64,000 nucleotides of DNA from NCBI GenBank assembly GCA_036169595.1, contig CM069767.1, positions 1,237,501 to 1,301,500 on the forward strand, written 5' to 3'. The stretch's first letter is position 1; each line of letters starts with the position of its first letter. A program made the translations under genes and the position numbers. The DNA comes from Dictyostelium firmibasis (Eukaryota > Evosea > Eumycetozoa > Dictyosteliales > Dictyosteliaceae). Below, piece after piece: positions 16,329-38,594 of the stretch. A model generated the notes under the pieces. The model was not told the origin of the DNA. It did not search any database and saw nothing but the letters and a program-made list of their open reading frames with translations.

Positions 16329-18447
16329 TTAATATTTATATTCATCATAACTTTTTCTAGTTTTTAATTTTTTTGTATTTTTTCTAAAGATTGGTTTATA
16401 TTTTTCATAATTTCTTAAATGATAAATGATAGCCTCTCTAGTTTTACTATCAACATGGGCTGTTGAATATTTGAAAAATATTTTAATGAGGATCTTTGTA
16501 AAAAATAAACCGACGACTGTTGTAGTTGGAGAAATGAATGAAGAGAAATCGGTAAATGTTCTTTTTAACAGTTGGAAGGTTGTCTCTTGGGACATTTCTG
16601 ATACAACGTTTGAACTGTACCACATATATATAAGTGTATAATTTTCAAGACCTCCAGAGTAAACTGATAAAGGTATTACTGTTACAGATGGGTCATAAGA
16701 TTCTTTGGTAGTGCCATCTATATCATTATATATTGATTTAGTTAATTCTATAGATATGTTTGAAAAGGGTCTAATATAATAAACTATATCATTTAAATAA
16801 AGAATGAGATATGTTAAATCTTGTGAATGAGCCTGGATCTTAGAACTAGAGTTTGTTTTAAGAAAAAATGAATAACTTTGATTTTTTCCTAATGATATTG
16901 ACCCATAGTCACCCCCATAATAAGAGATTTCTGGGAATTTTGAAAAATCGATTGTATCTTCCGGGTAGTTGATAGTCTTGTTACAGATTGGGTTATTTGA
17001 ATCTGGGGAAGTATAAGTGCATGATGAATTGGCTCCATTTGGTAAATATTCCAATGTTTCCAATAAATATGTATCTGTAGAGTTTCTTACTGATTCAAAT
17101 GCAAAATCAAATGATGGTAACTATTTAAAAAATGTTTTTTTGTTAATTTTTTTTTTTTTTTTAATAATAATAAAAAAAATAATCAATTACCTGTATAAAA
17201 TCCATATCAGTATATACTGTTTGAACTAATATATTTTGTAAATCTTTTATAGCAATAAATGCACCAATACCAATTAAAACAATTACCATTACTATATATT
17301 GAATGAGTGAAAACCTTGATAAGGGAATACTATATTTATCTTGTGGTGATACACTTTCAAGTAATCTTTTAAATACACTTTCAGAGCCCATAGTTTCTTG
17401 ATCTCTTTTAATTTTTTTTTCATTTCTATTCAATAATTTATCAGAATCACCTTGATCAATCGATCTCTCCAACTTGGTTAATTTTTCTTTTTTCGTACTC
17501 GGTTTGTCATGTTCTAAAACATGAAAATGGAAATGATATAATACTGCATCTCTAACAGAGTTTTCAAACCATGATGTTTTTTTTTTAAACAAAAGCTTTT
17601 TTGAATAAAATGAAAAGACTAAAGCAAGTAAAGTCAGACTTAATTTTCCTATTGAAAATGTATTAATTAAAATTCTAAAAAGTAATTCCCAACCAGTCTC
17701 TAATGTAAAATGTGGTACAATATTTGATTGATAAATAATTGAAAGTGTAATTGAACTACAATTGTTTTGGAAATCAAGGTTATTGTTATATTTTTCACAA
17801 ACTAATTCATCTAATAATGATGTTACTAAATTTGGAATATATTTTATAGTTTTCACATCGTTCTCAATCATCACCTCGGTTTTGAAAAGAAGTTCTGCTT
17901 TCATCGGACCAGATAAACTCCATACCAAGTCTCCAAAGATTAAAATGAATCCTGTACTTTGAGAACCATTACCAATCGAAGTTTGAATATTTAAATTTAT
18001 ATATGTTTCTTTTATGGTAATATTAAATGGTTCAACAGTTATTTTATCCAAACTTGTTGAGATATTAAAATTTTTATTCTCTTCTCTACTATTTTGACAA
18101 TAGAATGTGTCATCAGTTTGATAATAATCACAATAGCTTACTTGATCATAATCTAATTGATTAAAATCCGTATCTGTGGTCAAGTTATTTAAAGAATATC
18201 TGTCTATGTTTGTATTACGAAAATAAATAGAAAATTGTGGAACCTCCACATTATCCCAAATTTCATTGTTTACAAAAACTTGTTGATTTAAAACATCATA
18301 TACCAAAACTGTAAAAAATATTATCCATCCCAATACACCCAATATACAAAATTGAATCAATAAATGTTTTGTCTTTTGAATAGAAACCCTATCAAAATTT
18401 CGAGGTGAATTAAATATACGTTCATACAATCTATTTATTCTTCCCAT
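16329..18447 (-). CDS. Four-TM protein of two tandem 2-TM modules (copy 1)
   Basis: Exons 17191-18447 and 16329-17120 join to 682 residues. I do not recognise the family. TM helices are visible at about residues 30-51, 264-282, 382-400 and 616-636. Two long loops rich in Asn-x-Ser/Thr sites lie between TM1-TM2 and TM3-TM4, so both loops should be extracellular or lumenal. The two halves are homologous. After each first helix comes a short spacer and VPQF or LPSF. Before each second helix comes SNIV or SNVV. After it comes VRDAVLYH (298-305) or TREAIIYHL. A basic/acidic cytoplasmic linker (305-380) joins the modules. The gene is divergent from the single-module gene at 18813. Topology recalls P2X or DEG/ENaC channel subunits, but no family signature was confirmed. 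Confidence 0.8.
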
Positions 18448-18467
18448 TTTTTTTTTTTATAAAAATA

Positions 18468-18528
<61 letters not shown>

Positions 18529-18812
18529 AAAAATAAAAAAAAAAATCTTTCAACCCCATTATATTTGACTTATTTTTTTATTGATCCTCTTAAAATCATT
18601 AAACTTTAAAAAAAAGAAAAAAAAAAAATCAAAACTTATTTTACTATGGTCATAAAAAAATTCTTAAAAAATAAAAAAAAATTTTGAGATAAAAAATATC
18701 TAAAATTTATAAATAAATCATTTTTTTTTTTTTTTTTTTATTTTTTTTTTTTTTTTCTTTTTCTTTTTCTTTTTTTTTTTTTTTATTTTTTTATTTTTTA
18801 GTTTTTGTTTCA
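18448..18812. promoter_or_regulatory. Bidirectional intergenic region of the first head-to-head pair
   Basis: These 365 bases separate the ATGs of the divergent four-TM (-) and two-TM (+) genes. They consist of long A and T runs with a mixed core at about 18545-18720. Both promoters must lie here or within the neighbouring gene. No specific factor site was recognised. Confidence 0.6.
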
Positions 18813-20194
18813 ATGATGCAACAAAATATCTATAATTTTAACAATAACCAAGGAAATAATTTAATAAGTAATAATTATTATTCAGATAAAAATGAAAAAA
18901 AACAAAAATATACTCCAACATTTTTTAATAAATTAATTGGTTTGCCACCATCCCATGATCCAATAAGCTTATTAAAGTTTAAATTGAAAGTATTTAAGAC
19001 TTTAATAGTTTGTTTTGGATTTGTTGTTATTTCAGTTTTTTTTTCTGTATTAAATTTTGAAAGTAGAACTACATCATTCTCAATTGAATATAATAATCAA
19101 ACATTTTTACCTCCAATTGATGCGTTTTTTATTGTGCCAAATGTTTCAAATATGATTGCGTATGATTTTTTAAAGGAGAATATTAAAAATAACGTTTTGG
19201 ATCAAACTGTAGCTTCTGGGATCTTTTTATCAGAGTTAAAACAATTTTCAAATTCTAACGAAACATTTCAAAAGTGTATTTCGACTGCGGATTTGGATGA
19301 TTGGATTTATATTGGTATACTAGAAAATTGTTTTTATTTGTATGAAAATGACCAAGTCATTGTAAGTGTGATACCATATATTAATAAAATTTAAAAAATT
19401 AATGATAATAAAAGTGTTAATAAAAAAAATTAAAACTTCAATAGTTAAATGTTTATTTCAATTCAAGTGATGAAACATATCCATGGGATATTTTTTTTTA
19501 TATTAATGATCAAACAACCTTTTTAAACAGTAACGTTCAAATGTCATTATCATTAACAAAATCAATTGTAACCGATCAAAATGATGATTCTACTGATTAT
19601 TATAAAATATCAAGAACAATTAGTTATCCACAAAAAAATGTATCAGTGGATGGAGGAACTATTGATGTCTATAGCTATGTATTTTTTTTTTCTAGCAATA
19701 TGGTGTTAGAAGAAAAAACTCAAACAAACTTTTTTGTAATAGTATCAATTCTTTCGAATATTGGTTCATATCTTTCATATTTATTTTTGGGATCTGATGT
19801 TTTCTTTAATTATTTGACAAAGATTCTAATTCGAGATAAATCAGCTTGGTTTGACGACGAAGTAAGAGAATGTATTATTTATCATTCAAATCAAATTAAC
19901 TTGGATAATTTATTAAATGAAAGTGATGAAGATGAAGAAGATGATGAAGTTAGCAAACATGATAATAAAAGTGATGATAAATATACTAATGATGAAGATG
20001 AAAACGAAATCATGGTTAGCCAAGGTATGAATGATGATCAAATTCAGCTAGAAGGTGATAATGATGATGATGATGAAAATGATGATGATAATCCAATTAA
20101 TCCATTAGTTGTAATGGATCAACAAGAGGAACAAGAAGAAAGAGATAAAGATAGAAATAATTATTTTGTTTTAAATGATAAATCAATTAATTAA
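18813..20194 (+). CDS. Single-module 2-TM protein with acidic tail (copy 1)
   Basis: Exons 18813-19361 and 19445-20194 join to 432 residues. An Asn-rich N-terminus leads to LIGLPPSHDPISLLKFKLK, then TM1 (about 62-80). After TM1 comes FLPPIDAFF, an Asn-glycosylatable ectodomain and SSNMV just before TM2 (about 279-305, with FLGSDVFFNYL). After TM2 is AWFDDEVRECIIYH, then a long Asp/Glu-rich cytoplasmic tail. These landmarks match each half of the neighbouring four-TM protein, so this is one module of the same unrecognised family. It is transcribed divergently from that gene. The frame of exon 1 would stop soon after the GTAAGT donor, which supports the intron. A channel-like role is possible from topology only. 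Confidence 0.8.
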
Positions 20195-20259
20195 TTATAA
20201 TAAAAAAATTACTGTAAGATCATTTTTAAATTTACAAATTACTATTGATTTTTTTATTT

Positions 20260-21030
20260 TTATATTCTTCTAAAAATTGGTTTATAATGTTCGTAATTTC
20301 TTAAATGATAAATTATGGCCTCTCTGGTTTTATATTCAACATGAGTCGTTGAATATTTGAAATAAAATTTTACAAGGATTTTTGTAAAAAATAGACCAAC
20401 TAACACTGAAATTGGTGAGACAAATGAAAAGAAATCCGTGGCAGTTCTTTCGATTAATTGTAAATTTGTCTCTTGGAAAATGTCACTAACAACATTTGAA
20501 CTATACCAAATGTAAATATATGTTGTACCACTATATGCATTTATATCTGTAAATGATACTATAGGGAGTGGTAAAACTGTAAATGAAGGTTCATATGATG
20601 TTATATTTCTTCCATCGGGGTGATGAAAAACTGATTTAGTTAATTCGATTGATATATTTGAATAGGGTCTAATATAGTAAGCAATATCATTAAAATAAAA
20701 TATGGCATATGTTAAATCTTTTGACTCGAGTTCTGAAGTATATAAAGAGACAGTATCAATTTGAAAAATGTATTTTTCATTCCTCCCAACTGATATTAAC
20801 CCACTTTTCCCATTGTATATTATATTAGGGAAATCGAAAATTGTGATATTGTCAGGATAGTATAAAGTTTGATTACAGTTTGAATTTGAAAAATCAGTCG
20901 AGTTAACCTTGCAATATATTTCTTCACCATTTGGTAAAACCTCATCCCATTGTAACCATAAAGTATTCGTTGAATTTCTAATCGACTTAATAGTAAGATT
21001 AAAGGGTGGTATCTTTAAAAAAAATATAAG

Positions 21031-21064
<34 letters not shown>

Positions 21065-22357
21065 CAATTAATAGTCTTCATGAAAACTTACATCTATATA
21101 ATCCATATCTGTATAGTTGGTAGAAATTAATCTATTTTGTAAATCTTTCATTGCAATAAATGTACCTAAACCAATTAAAATAATTACTAATGTTATAATT
21201 TTGAGAGTGGAAAACCTTGATAAAGGAATACTATATTTATCTTGTGGTGGTATACTTTCAATTAATCTTTTAAATTTATTTTCTGAGCCCATAGTATCTT
21301 TATTATCTTTTAGATATTCATCTTCTGTTTTATTCAATAACCTTTGGTTTTCATTATTATTAAATAATATTTCTTTTTTTTTGGTTTTTTCTTTCTTATT
21401 ATCTAAAGGTTTATCATCTTCTAAAACATGAAAATGGAAATGATATAAAACTGCATCCCTAATAGAATTATCGAACCATGCTGTTTTTTTTTTAAATAAA
21501 AATTTTGTTGAAAAAAATGAAATAGCCAAAGAAGTAAGTACAATTATTAATTTTCCTATTGAAAATGTATCTTTTAAAATTCTTAGAATCATTTGTAAAG
21601 TTGTCTCTATAGTATAATGTGGAACAATATTCGATTGATAAATAACTGATAAGGTATTCGAACTACAATTATTAATCAATCCAAGTGTATTGTTATATGA
21701 TTCACAAATTAAATCATCTAACAATGTTGTAACTATATTTGGTGTATATTTAAATACTTGATAACCATTACCATTTATTATTTCTAATTTGAAAAGAATT
21801 TCTATTTTCATTGGACCAACAAAAGTATATAAAGAATTACCAAAATACAAAACAAATCCTAAATTCTGTGAACTATTTTTTAAAATTGTTTGAATATTAA
21901 AATTTAAATATGTTTGTTGAAAGGTTATATTGAATGGTTGAATGTTTATTTGCTTGTTTGAAAAAATTTCATATGGGATGTTTTTATTCTCCTCTCTATA
22001 CAAATTATTACAATAATAGGTATTATTTGACCCATAGAAACAAGACTCTACTTTATCATAATTCAATTCATTATAATCTGTATCTAATGTCAAATTATTT
22101 AAAGAAAAATAATCTATATTACCTTCATGTAGAAACATAGTAATTTTCGGTACCTCAACAGTATCCCTAATTTCATTATTTATTAATATCTCTCTATTTA
22201 TTACATCATAAACAAACACCACAAAAAAAATAATCCATGCTATTATTGCTAGTAGAATGTATTGAAAAAGTAAATGCTTGGTCTTTTGAAAAGAAACTCT
22301 GTCAAAATTACGAGGAGAATTAAAAATACGTTCATATAATCTATTTAGTTTTCCCAT
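20260..22357 (-). CDS. Four-TM protein of two tandem 2-TM modules (copy 2)
   Basis: Exons 21092-22357 and 20260-21012 join to 672 residues. It is a close paralogue of the 16329-18447 protein: the same MGxxNRLYERIFNSPRNFDR start, four TM helices, two glycosylatable loops, and the same intron position just after DMDYID before IPPFNLTIKS. Module landmarks are VPKITMF, SNIV, SIRDAVLYH, then IPPF, SSNVVSD and TREAIIYHL. It ends sooner (NYEHYKPIFRRI) and lacks the basic Lys/Arg tail of copy 1. The upstream gene is the plus-strand single-module gene of the neighbouring pair, only 65 bases from this stop codon. The family is unrecognised. It is likely an integral membrane protein of the plasma membrane or an endocytic compartment, by inference from topology. 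Confidence 0.8.
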
Positions 22358-22665
22358 TTATTTTTTATTATTACTAATGTTTTTTTTTTTAAAAAAAAAA
22401 AAAAATAATTGAAAAAAAAAAATAAAAAAATAAATTTAAAAAAAAACATTTTTAATAATTAGAAAATTGATTCTTTAAAATGGTTTTTTTTGTCTTAAAT
22501 TTTCACATTTTTATTTATTTTTATTTTTATTTTTTTTTTTTTGGATATTTCAAGATACTTTTTTACAAATTTAAAAAAAAAAGTCATGCTGTTTATTATT
22601 TATAAGTGATTGTGAAAAAAAAAAAAAAAAAAAAAGTAATAGATAATAATATCAAAATCTTTTAA
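22358..22665. promoter_or_regulatory. Bidirectional intergenic region of the second head-to-head pair
   Basis: These 308 bases lie between the ATGs of the divergent copy-2 genes. The region is A/T-rich with homopolymers. Its layout parallels 18448-18812, but no long sequence match between the two regions stands out by eye apart from A/T runs. Confidence 0.6.
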
Positions 22666-24044
22666 ATGCAAAATAATTATATAATAAGTAATAATAAATT
22701 AGATATTGAAAAAAAAAAAAAATATTCCCCAACTCTTTTAGATAAATTTATTGGTTTACCACCATCTAATGACCCAATCAGTTCATTAAAATATAAATTA
22801 AAAATTTATAAGATCATACTAATATGTCTCGGAGTTTTTGGATTATCAATTTTTTTTTCTATAACAAAATTTAAAGAAAGGTTAACATCATTCAGTATTC
22901 AATATAATAATCAAACCTATTTACCACAAATCACATTTATTTTAGATCCACCAAATGTTTTAGATTTATTTTATTTTGAATTCCTAAGAGAAAATATTCA
23001 AACAAACTCCTTTGATGAAATAGTTGTTTCAGGAAACCTAAACCCATTTACTAAAAATTATACAGTTACTGGTATATTTAGTCAATGTGTTAATTCAGAA
23101 ATTGACAATTATAAAGGTGAATTTTTTGGTTTAATGATTAATGACCAATGTTTATATTTGTATGAAAATCAACAATTAATAGTAAGTTTTATTATTATAA
23201 GAAGGAAAGAAAAAAAAAAAAAAAAAAAAAATTCATTATTAATAATATAAAAATGAATATTCTATAGATTAGGATATATTTATTAGCTGTAAATAAAAAA
23301 ATAACTTGGGATTGTTCAATATCAATTAATGATGAACTATCATTTTTAAATAGTAATGTTCAAATGACAACATCATTAACTAAATCCATTGTGACCAATA
23401 AAAAAGGAGAAACCAAAGTTAATTATAAAATATCCAAATCTATTAGTAACTCCTATAAAAATTTAACATTAGGAAATCAGCAACTTGACATTTTGGAATA
23501 TGGTGTTTTTTTTTCAAGTAATATTGTGTTAGATGAAAAAACTCAAACAAACTTTTTGGTAATAGTTGGAATTTTTTCAAAAATTGGTTCGTTACTTATA
23601 ATTTTATTTACAGGATCTGATGTTTTCTTTAGTTTTTTAACAAAGTTTCTTATCAGAGATAAATCAGCTTGGGTTGAAGATGATGTAAGAGAATGTATCA
23701 TTTATCATTCAAATCAAATTAATTTAAAAAATTTATTGAATAAAGAAAATCATGATGATAAAAATAGTTCCTATCACGGTTTAGAAAAAAAAAATGTAAT
23801 CAGTGTAGAACTGGATCAAGGTATAAATGATAACCAAATTCAATTAGAAGGCGATAATGATGAAGATGATCATGAAAGTAAAGAAAATCCAATTAATCCA
23901 TTAGTCAAAAATGATCAATTTGAGAGAGAAAATGCTGAAAATAATTTTAAAAAATTAAAAAATCAACCAAAACGAGAGGATGAAAATCTAGAAGAAGAGG
24001 AAGAAGGAAATAAACTATCTATTTTCAAAGATGAAACAAATTAA
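22666..24044 (+). CDS. Single-module 2-TM protein with acidic tail (copy 2)
   Basis: Exons 22666-23181 and 23268-24044 join to 430 residues. It is paralogous to the 18813-20194 protein along its length: FIGLPPSNDPIS, TM1 (about 48-66), YLPQITFIL, an ectodomain, SSNIVLDEKTQTNF, TM2 (about 268-294, with FTGSDVFFSFL), and AWVEDDVRECIIYHSNQINL. A charged Asp/Glu/Lys tail of about 110 residues follows. The intron falls at the same place in both copies (after the YENxQxI motif). The tail has diverged more than the membrane core. The protein has no predicted cleaved signal peptide, so the N-terminus is probably cytoplasmic, as in 2-TM channel subunits. Confidence 0.8.
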
Positions 24045-24121
24045 AAAAAAAAAAGTTATTTATTAAAATTAAAAAGTTATTTGTAATAAAAGATTTGAAG
24101 TGTATAAAAAAAAAAATTTAT

Positions 24122-28933
<4,812 letters not shown>

Positions 28934-29733
28934 GCCAAGTTAAATAAATTATTACAAATAACAAATATTTAATTTAATAAATATTTACTATTGTATTTAT
29001 AACCTTGGCTCAATGAATGTATATTTTATAAAATAATGGTTTTATAGGTATGTGTGTGTAGTTTTGTTGTTCTTTCTTCTTTAATTTGCTTTTGTTCTTT
29101 TTTTTTGGTATAAAGATTATGGTTTTTTTTAATAGTGTATATAGTATAATAATATATAATAGTATAATAATAATAATAATATAGTAAAAAGGAAAACAAT
29201 TGGAGTTTTTACTATAAAATTAATTTATTAATTAAAAAATTAATATTGTTATTGTTATTTTTGTTGTTATCGTGCTTATGTTTATTTTTAAATAAAATTT
29301 TTCTTTTCTTTATTTGTTGTTTTTTGTTTATTTTTTTTTTTTTTTTTTATATCTCCTTATTTTTATTATTTTTTTGTCGGAAATAAAAAAAAATTCTAAT
29401 TGTATACAGTATAAAAATATTTGTATTGTGTTTATGTATGTATGTATGTATGTATGCAGGTATGTGTTTTGCGAATTTTATAAATACAAAAAAAAAAAAA
29501 AAAAAAAAATAAAAAAAAATAAAAAAAAAAAATAAAAATTGCTTTGTGTTACGAATGGGGTAATGTATTTTGAGTTGAATGTGAAATAGATTCAAAAATA
29601 AAAATAAAAATAAAAAATTGCAAAAAAAAAAAAAATATAAAAATAATAACAAAAATAATTAAAAAAATAAAAAAAATAATAACAATATGACAAAAATAAA
29701 AAAAAAAAAAAAAAAAAGTGATGGGGTTTGATT

Positions 29734-29774
<41 letters not shown>

Positions 29775-30135
29775 GCGTTGGAAAGAAAATAAAAAAAAAA
29801 AAAAAATAAAAAAAAGCTAAAGGATTTTTTTCATTTTTTTTTAAATTTTATTTTAATTTAATTTTTTTATTTCAAAAAAAATATTACAAAGAAAAAAAAT
29901 ATTCATATAAAAAATAAAAAAAATAAATTTACATTTATATATTTACAGTGAAGTTATGAATTTTTTTTAACATTCATAAAAATAAAAATAAAAAATAAAA
30001 TAAAATTTATAAAAAAAATATATATATATATATATATAAAAATTAATGAAATAGTCTAAAAATAAAAAAAATTGTTAGTATGATTGATAATTCTTGTCAT
30101 AAAAATAATGTTGTGATTAAAAATTTTAAAAATAG

Positions 30136-30182
<47 letters not shown>

Positions 30183-30273
30183 AGAAAATAGAAAAAAAAA
30201 AAAATAATAAAAAATAAAAAAATTTTAGCAAAATTAAACAGAGAATCACCAATAAAATACTATTCCTGGGAAC

Positions 30274-30320
<47 letters not shown>

Positions 30321-30478
30321 CATTGGGTGCAACTCATTCCATTCACAAAAAAAAATAAAATAAAAATAAAAAATAAATTTTTTTAAAAAAAAAAAAGATC
30401 TTATAAACATAAGATTAAAATCATGTGAATAATAAATAAATTTTATTAAATAAAACAAATATTCAGTAACCCCCATCG

Positions 30479-30510
<32 letters not shown>

Positions 30511-30886
30511 GGAAAAAAATAATTTCACACAAACATTGACATGTGATTAGCAATAAGCTTTTAATTTGTTTGAAGACAAAAAAAAATATCAGAAAATCTT
30601 CATAAAAATTTATTTTATTTTTTTGATTTTTTTGTTACAAAAAAAATTTATAAAAATAGAAATAAAAATAAAAAAAAAAAAAAAAATTTGGATTTAAATA
30701 ATAATATAAATAGATCTTATTTAAAGTTTTCGTTTTTTTTTTTTTTTACTATTTAATTAAGTATATAAAGTTTTATTATTTTTATTATTATTATTATTTT
30801 TATTTTTATTTTTTTTTTTTTTTTATTTTTTTTTTGAATTGTTTAAATTTGATGAAACAACGGGTATTATAAAAATCTAAAAATGT
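28934..30886. other. Long intergenic region, simple sequence
   Basis: This is the 5' flank of the DENN gene and the 3' flank of the first Sib gene. It includes a short (GTAT)n run at about 29430-29460, an (AT)n run near 30018-30040 and many long A or T tracts (for example 30141-30180 and 30277-30318). The mixed patches at about 29535-29600 and 30220-30270 are too short to interpret. No credible ORF or structured RNA was recognised. Confidence 0.65.
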
Positions 30887-37291
<6,405 letters not shown>

Positions 37292-37628
37292 TTTTATAAA
37301 AATTTTATCTCGGTGAAAGAAGAGGAAAAAAAAAAAAAAAAAAAAAAAACCAGAAATAAAAACTGGTCAAAGAAATTTTATTCTTTGTTATAAAAATACA
37401 GTGACAATTACAAATGATAAAAAAACTTTTTTTTTTTTTTGTTTTTTACTTTTCTCTTTTTTTTTTTATTTTTTTTTTTATTTTTTTTTTTTATTTTTTT
37501 ATTTTTTTTTATTTTTTTTTTTATTTTTTTAAACCAAAAAAAAAAAAAACGGATCTGTCAAAAATGTGCTGAGTGTCAATCCGTTAAAAAAAAAATCTAG
37601 ATTCCGCAGTAAAAATTAGATTGGCATA

Positions 37629-37842
37629 AAAATTTTTAGTCCATGGCAATTACCCATTTGCATGCCAAAAAGTAATTAATATCAATGTCAATAATAAATA
37701 ATTTTGATTGTAAAAAAAAAAAATTAAAACTAAAATAGGTTTAATTTGTTGTTTTACACAATCAAAATTATTTATTATTGAAATTATTATTAAATACTTT
37801 TTGGAATGCGAATGGGTAAATGCTATGGACTAAAAAAATTTT
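37629..37842. repeat. Imperfect inverted repeat, about 85-base arms
   Basis: The left arm (about 37629-37713) contains TTTTTAGTCCATGGCAATTA, CCCATTTGCATGCCAAAAAG and AATAATAAATAATTTTGATT. The reverse complement of the right arm (about 37754-37842) shows the same order with a few changes: TTTTTAGTCCATAGCATTTA, CCCATTCGCATTCCAAAAAG and AATAATAAATAATTTTGATT. The loop is about 40 bases. By eye about 85-90% of positions pair. A transcript would form a long hairpin. It could be a MITE-like relic or a small-RNA precursor. Confidence 0.8.
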
Positions 37843-38169
37843 CTTGCAATACTTTTTTTTTTTTTATTTCTCTTTATTTAAAAAGAGCAATTTTATTATT
37901 AATAACCTTTTTTTTTTTTTGAAGCTAATATTTTTTTTTATAAAAAATAGTTTATTATAATATAATTAGCATTATTTTTTTATTTATAATTTTTTTTTTT
38001 TTTTTTTTTTTATTTTTTTTTCGAAACTACTAAAAATATTAAGGTGAAAAAATTAAATTAAAAAAATAAAAAATTTTTTTATCGTTTTTTTATTTCTTTT
38101 TTTTTTTTTCAATGCATTGAAAACAAAATGATTTTACAGCTAAAAATGGATGTAAAAAAAAAAAAATAT

Positions 38170-38300
38170 CTGTTGGGAAACACTACGTTTTTAAAAAAAC
38201 ATCTTTTTCATTGTGGCATAAAAAAATAATTTTCAATATAAAAATATACATCCATTTAAAAGGATATTTTTTTAAAACGAGGTGATTTAAATCATATTTT
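38170..38300. repeat. Weaker imperfect inverted repeat
   Basis: CACTACGTTTTTAAAAAAAC (about 38181-38200) pairs with the reverse complement of the segment around 38262-38285 (GATATTTTTTTAAAACGAGG). Partial pairing extends inward and outward. Low complexity makes this less certain than the hairpin 300 bases to its left. Confidence 0.4.
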
Positions 38301-38594
38301 TTTTTGAAAAAATAATTAATATTATGAAAATAATAAATTAAGTTATAGATTTAAAAAAAAAAAAAAAAAAAAAAAAAGTGAATATAAAAATGTATGAGCT
38401 TCTTGGGTTAATATTTTTATTTTTTTTTATTTTTTTTAATTTTTTTTATTATAGACACAAATAAAAATAAGAATAAAATAATTTGAAAAAAAACAAAAAT
38501 TAATTTTTAAAAAAAAAAAAATACACTTTCAAAAATCTCATTTTTTTTATTTTATTTTGTTTAATTTTTTTTTTTTTTTTTTTTCTTTATTTTT

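Larger units (their letters stand above)
37292..38594. other. Intergenic region between Sib copies 1 and 2, with inverted repeats
   Basis: This 1.3 kb spacer is unusual in holding sizeable mixed-sequence islands. A small stem (AACGGAT/ATCCGTT) lies near 37549-37586. The strong inverted repeat at 37629-37842 and the weaker one at about 38170-38300 are listed separately. The rest is A/T homopolymer. No ORF of note was found. Confidence 0.7.

Noticed and set aside
16329-24044. Direct assignment of the 2-TM modules to P2X or DEG/ENaC
   Set aside because: Topology fits, but the diagnostic family residues were not found; kept as a hypothesis only.
29314-29652. Open frames on both strands in the long spacer
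   Set aside because: Homopolymer and GTAT repeat; no codon bias, domain or splice context.
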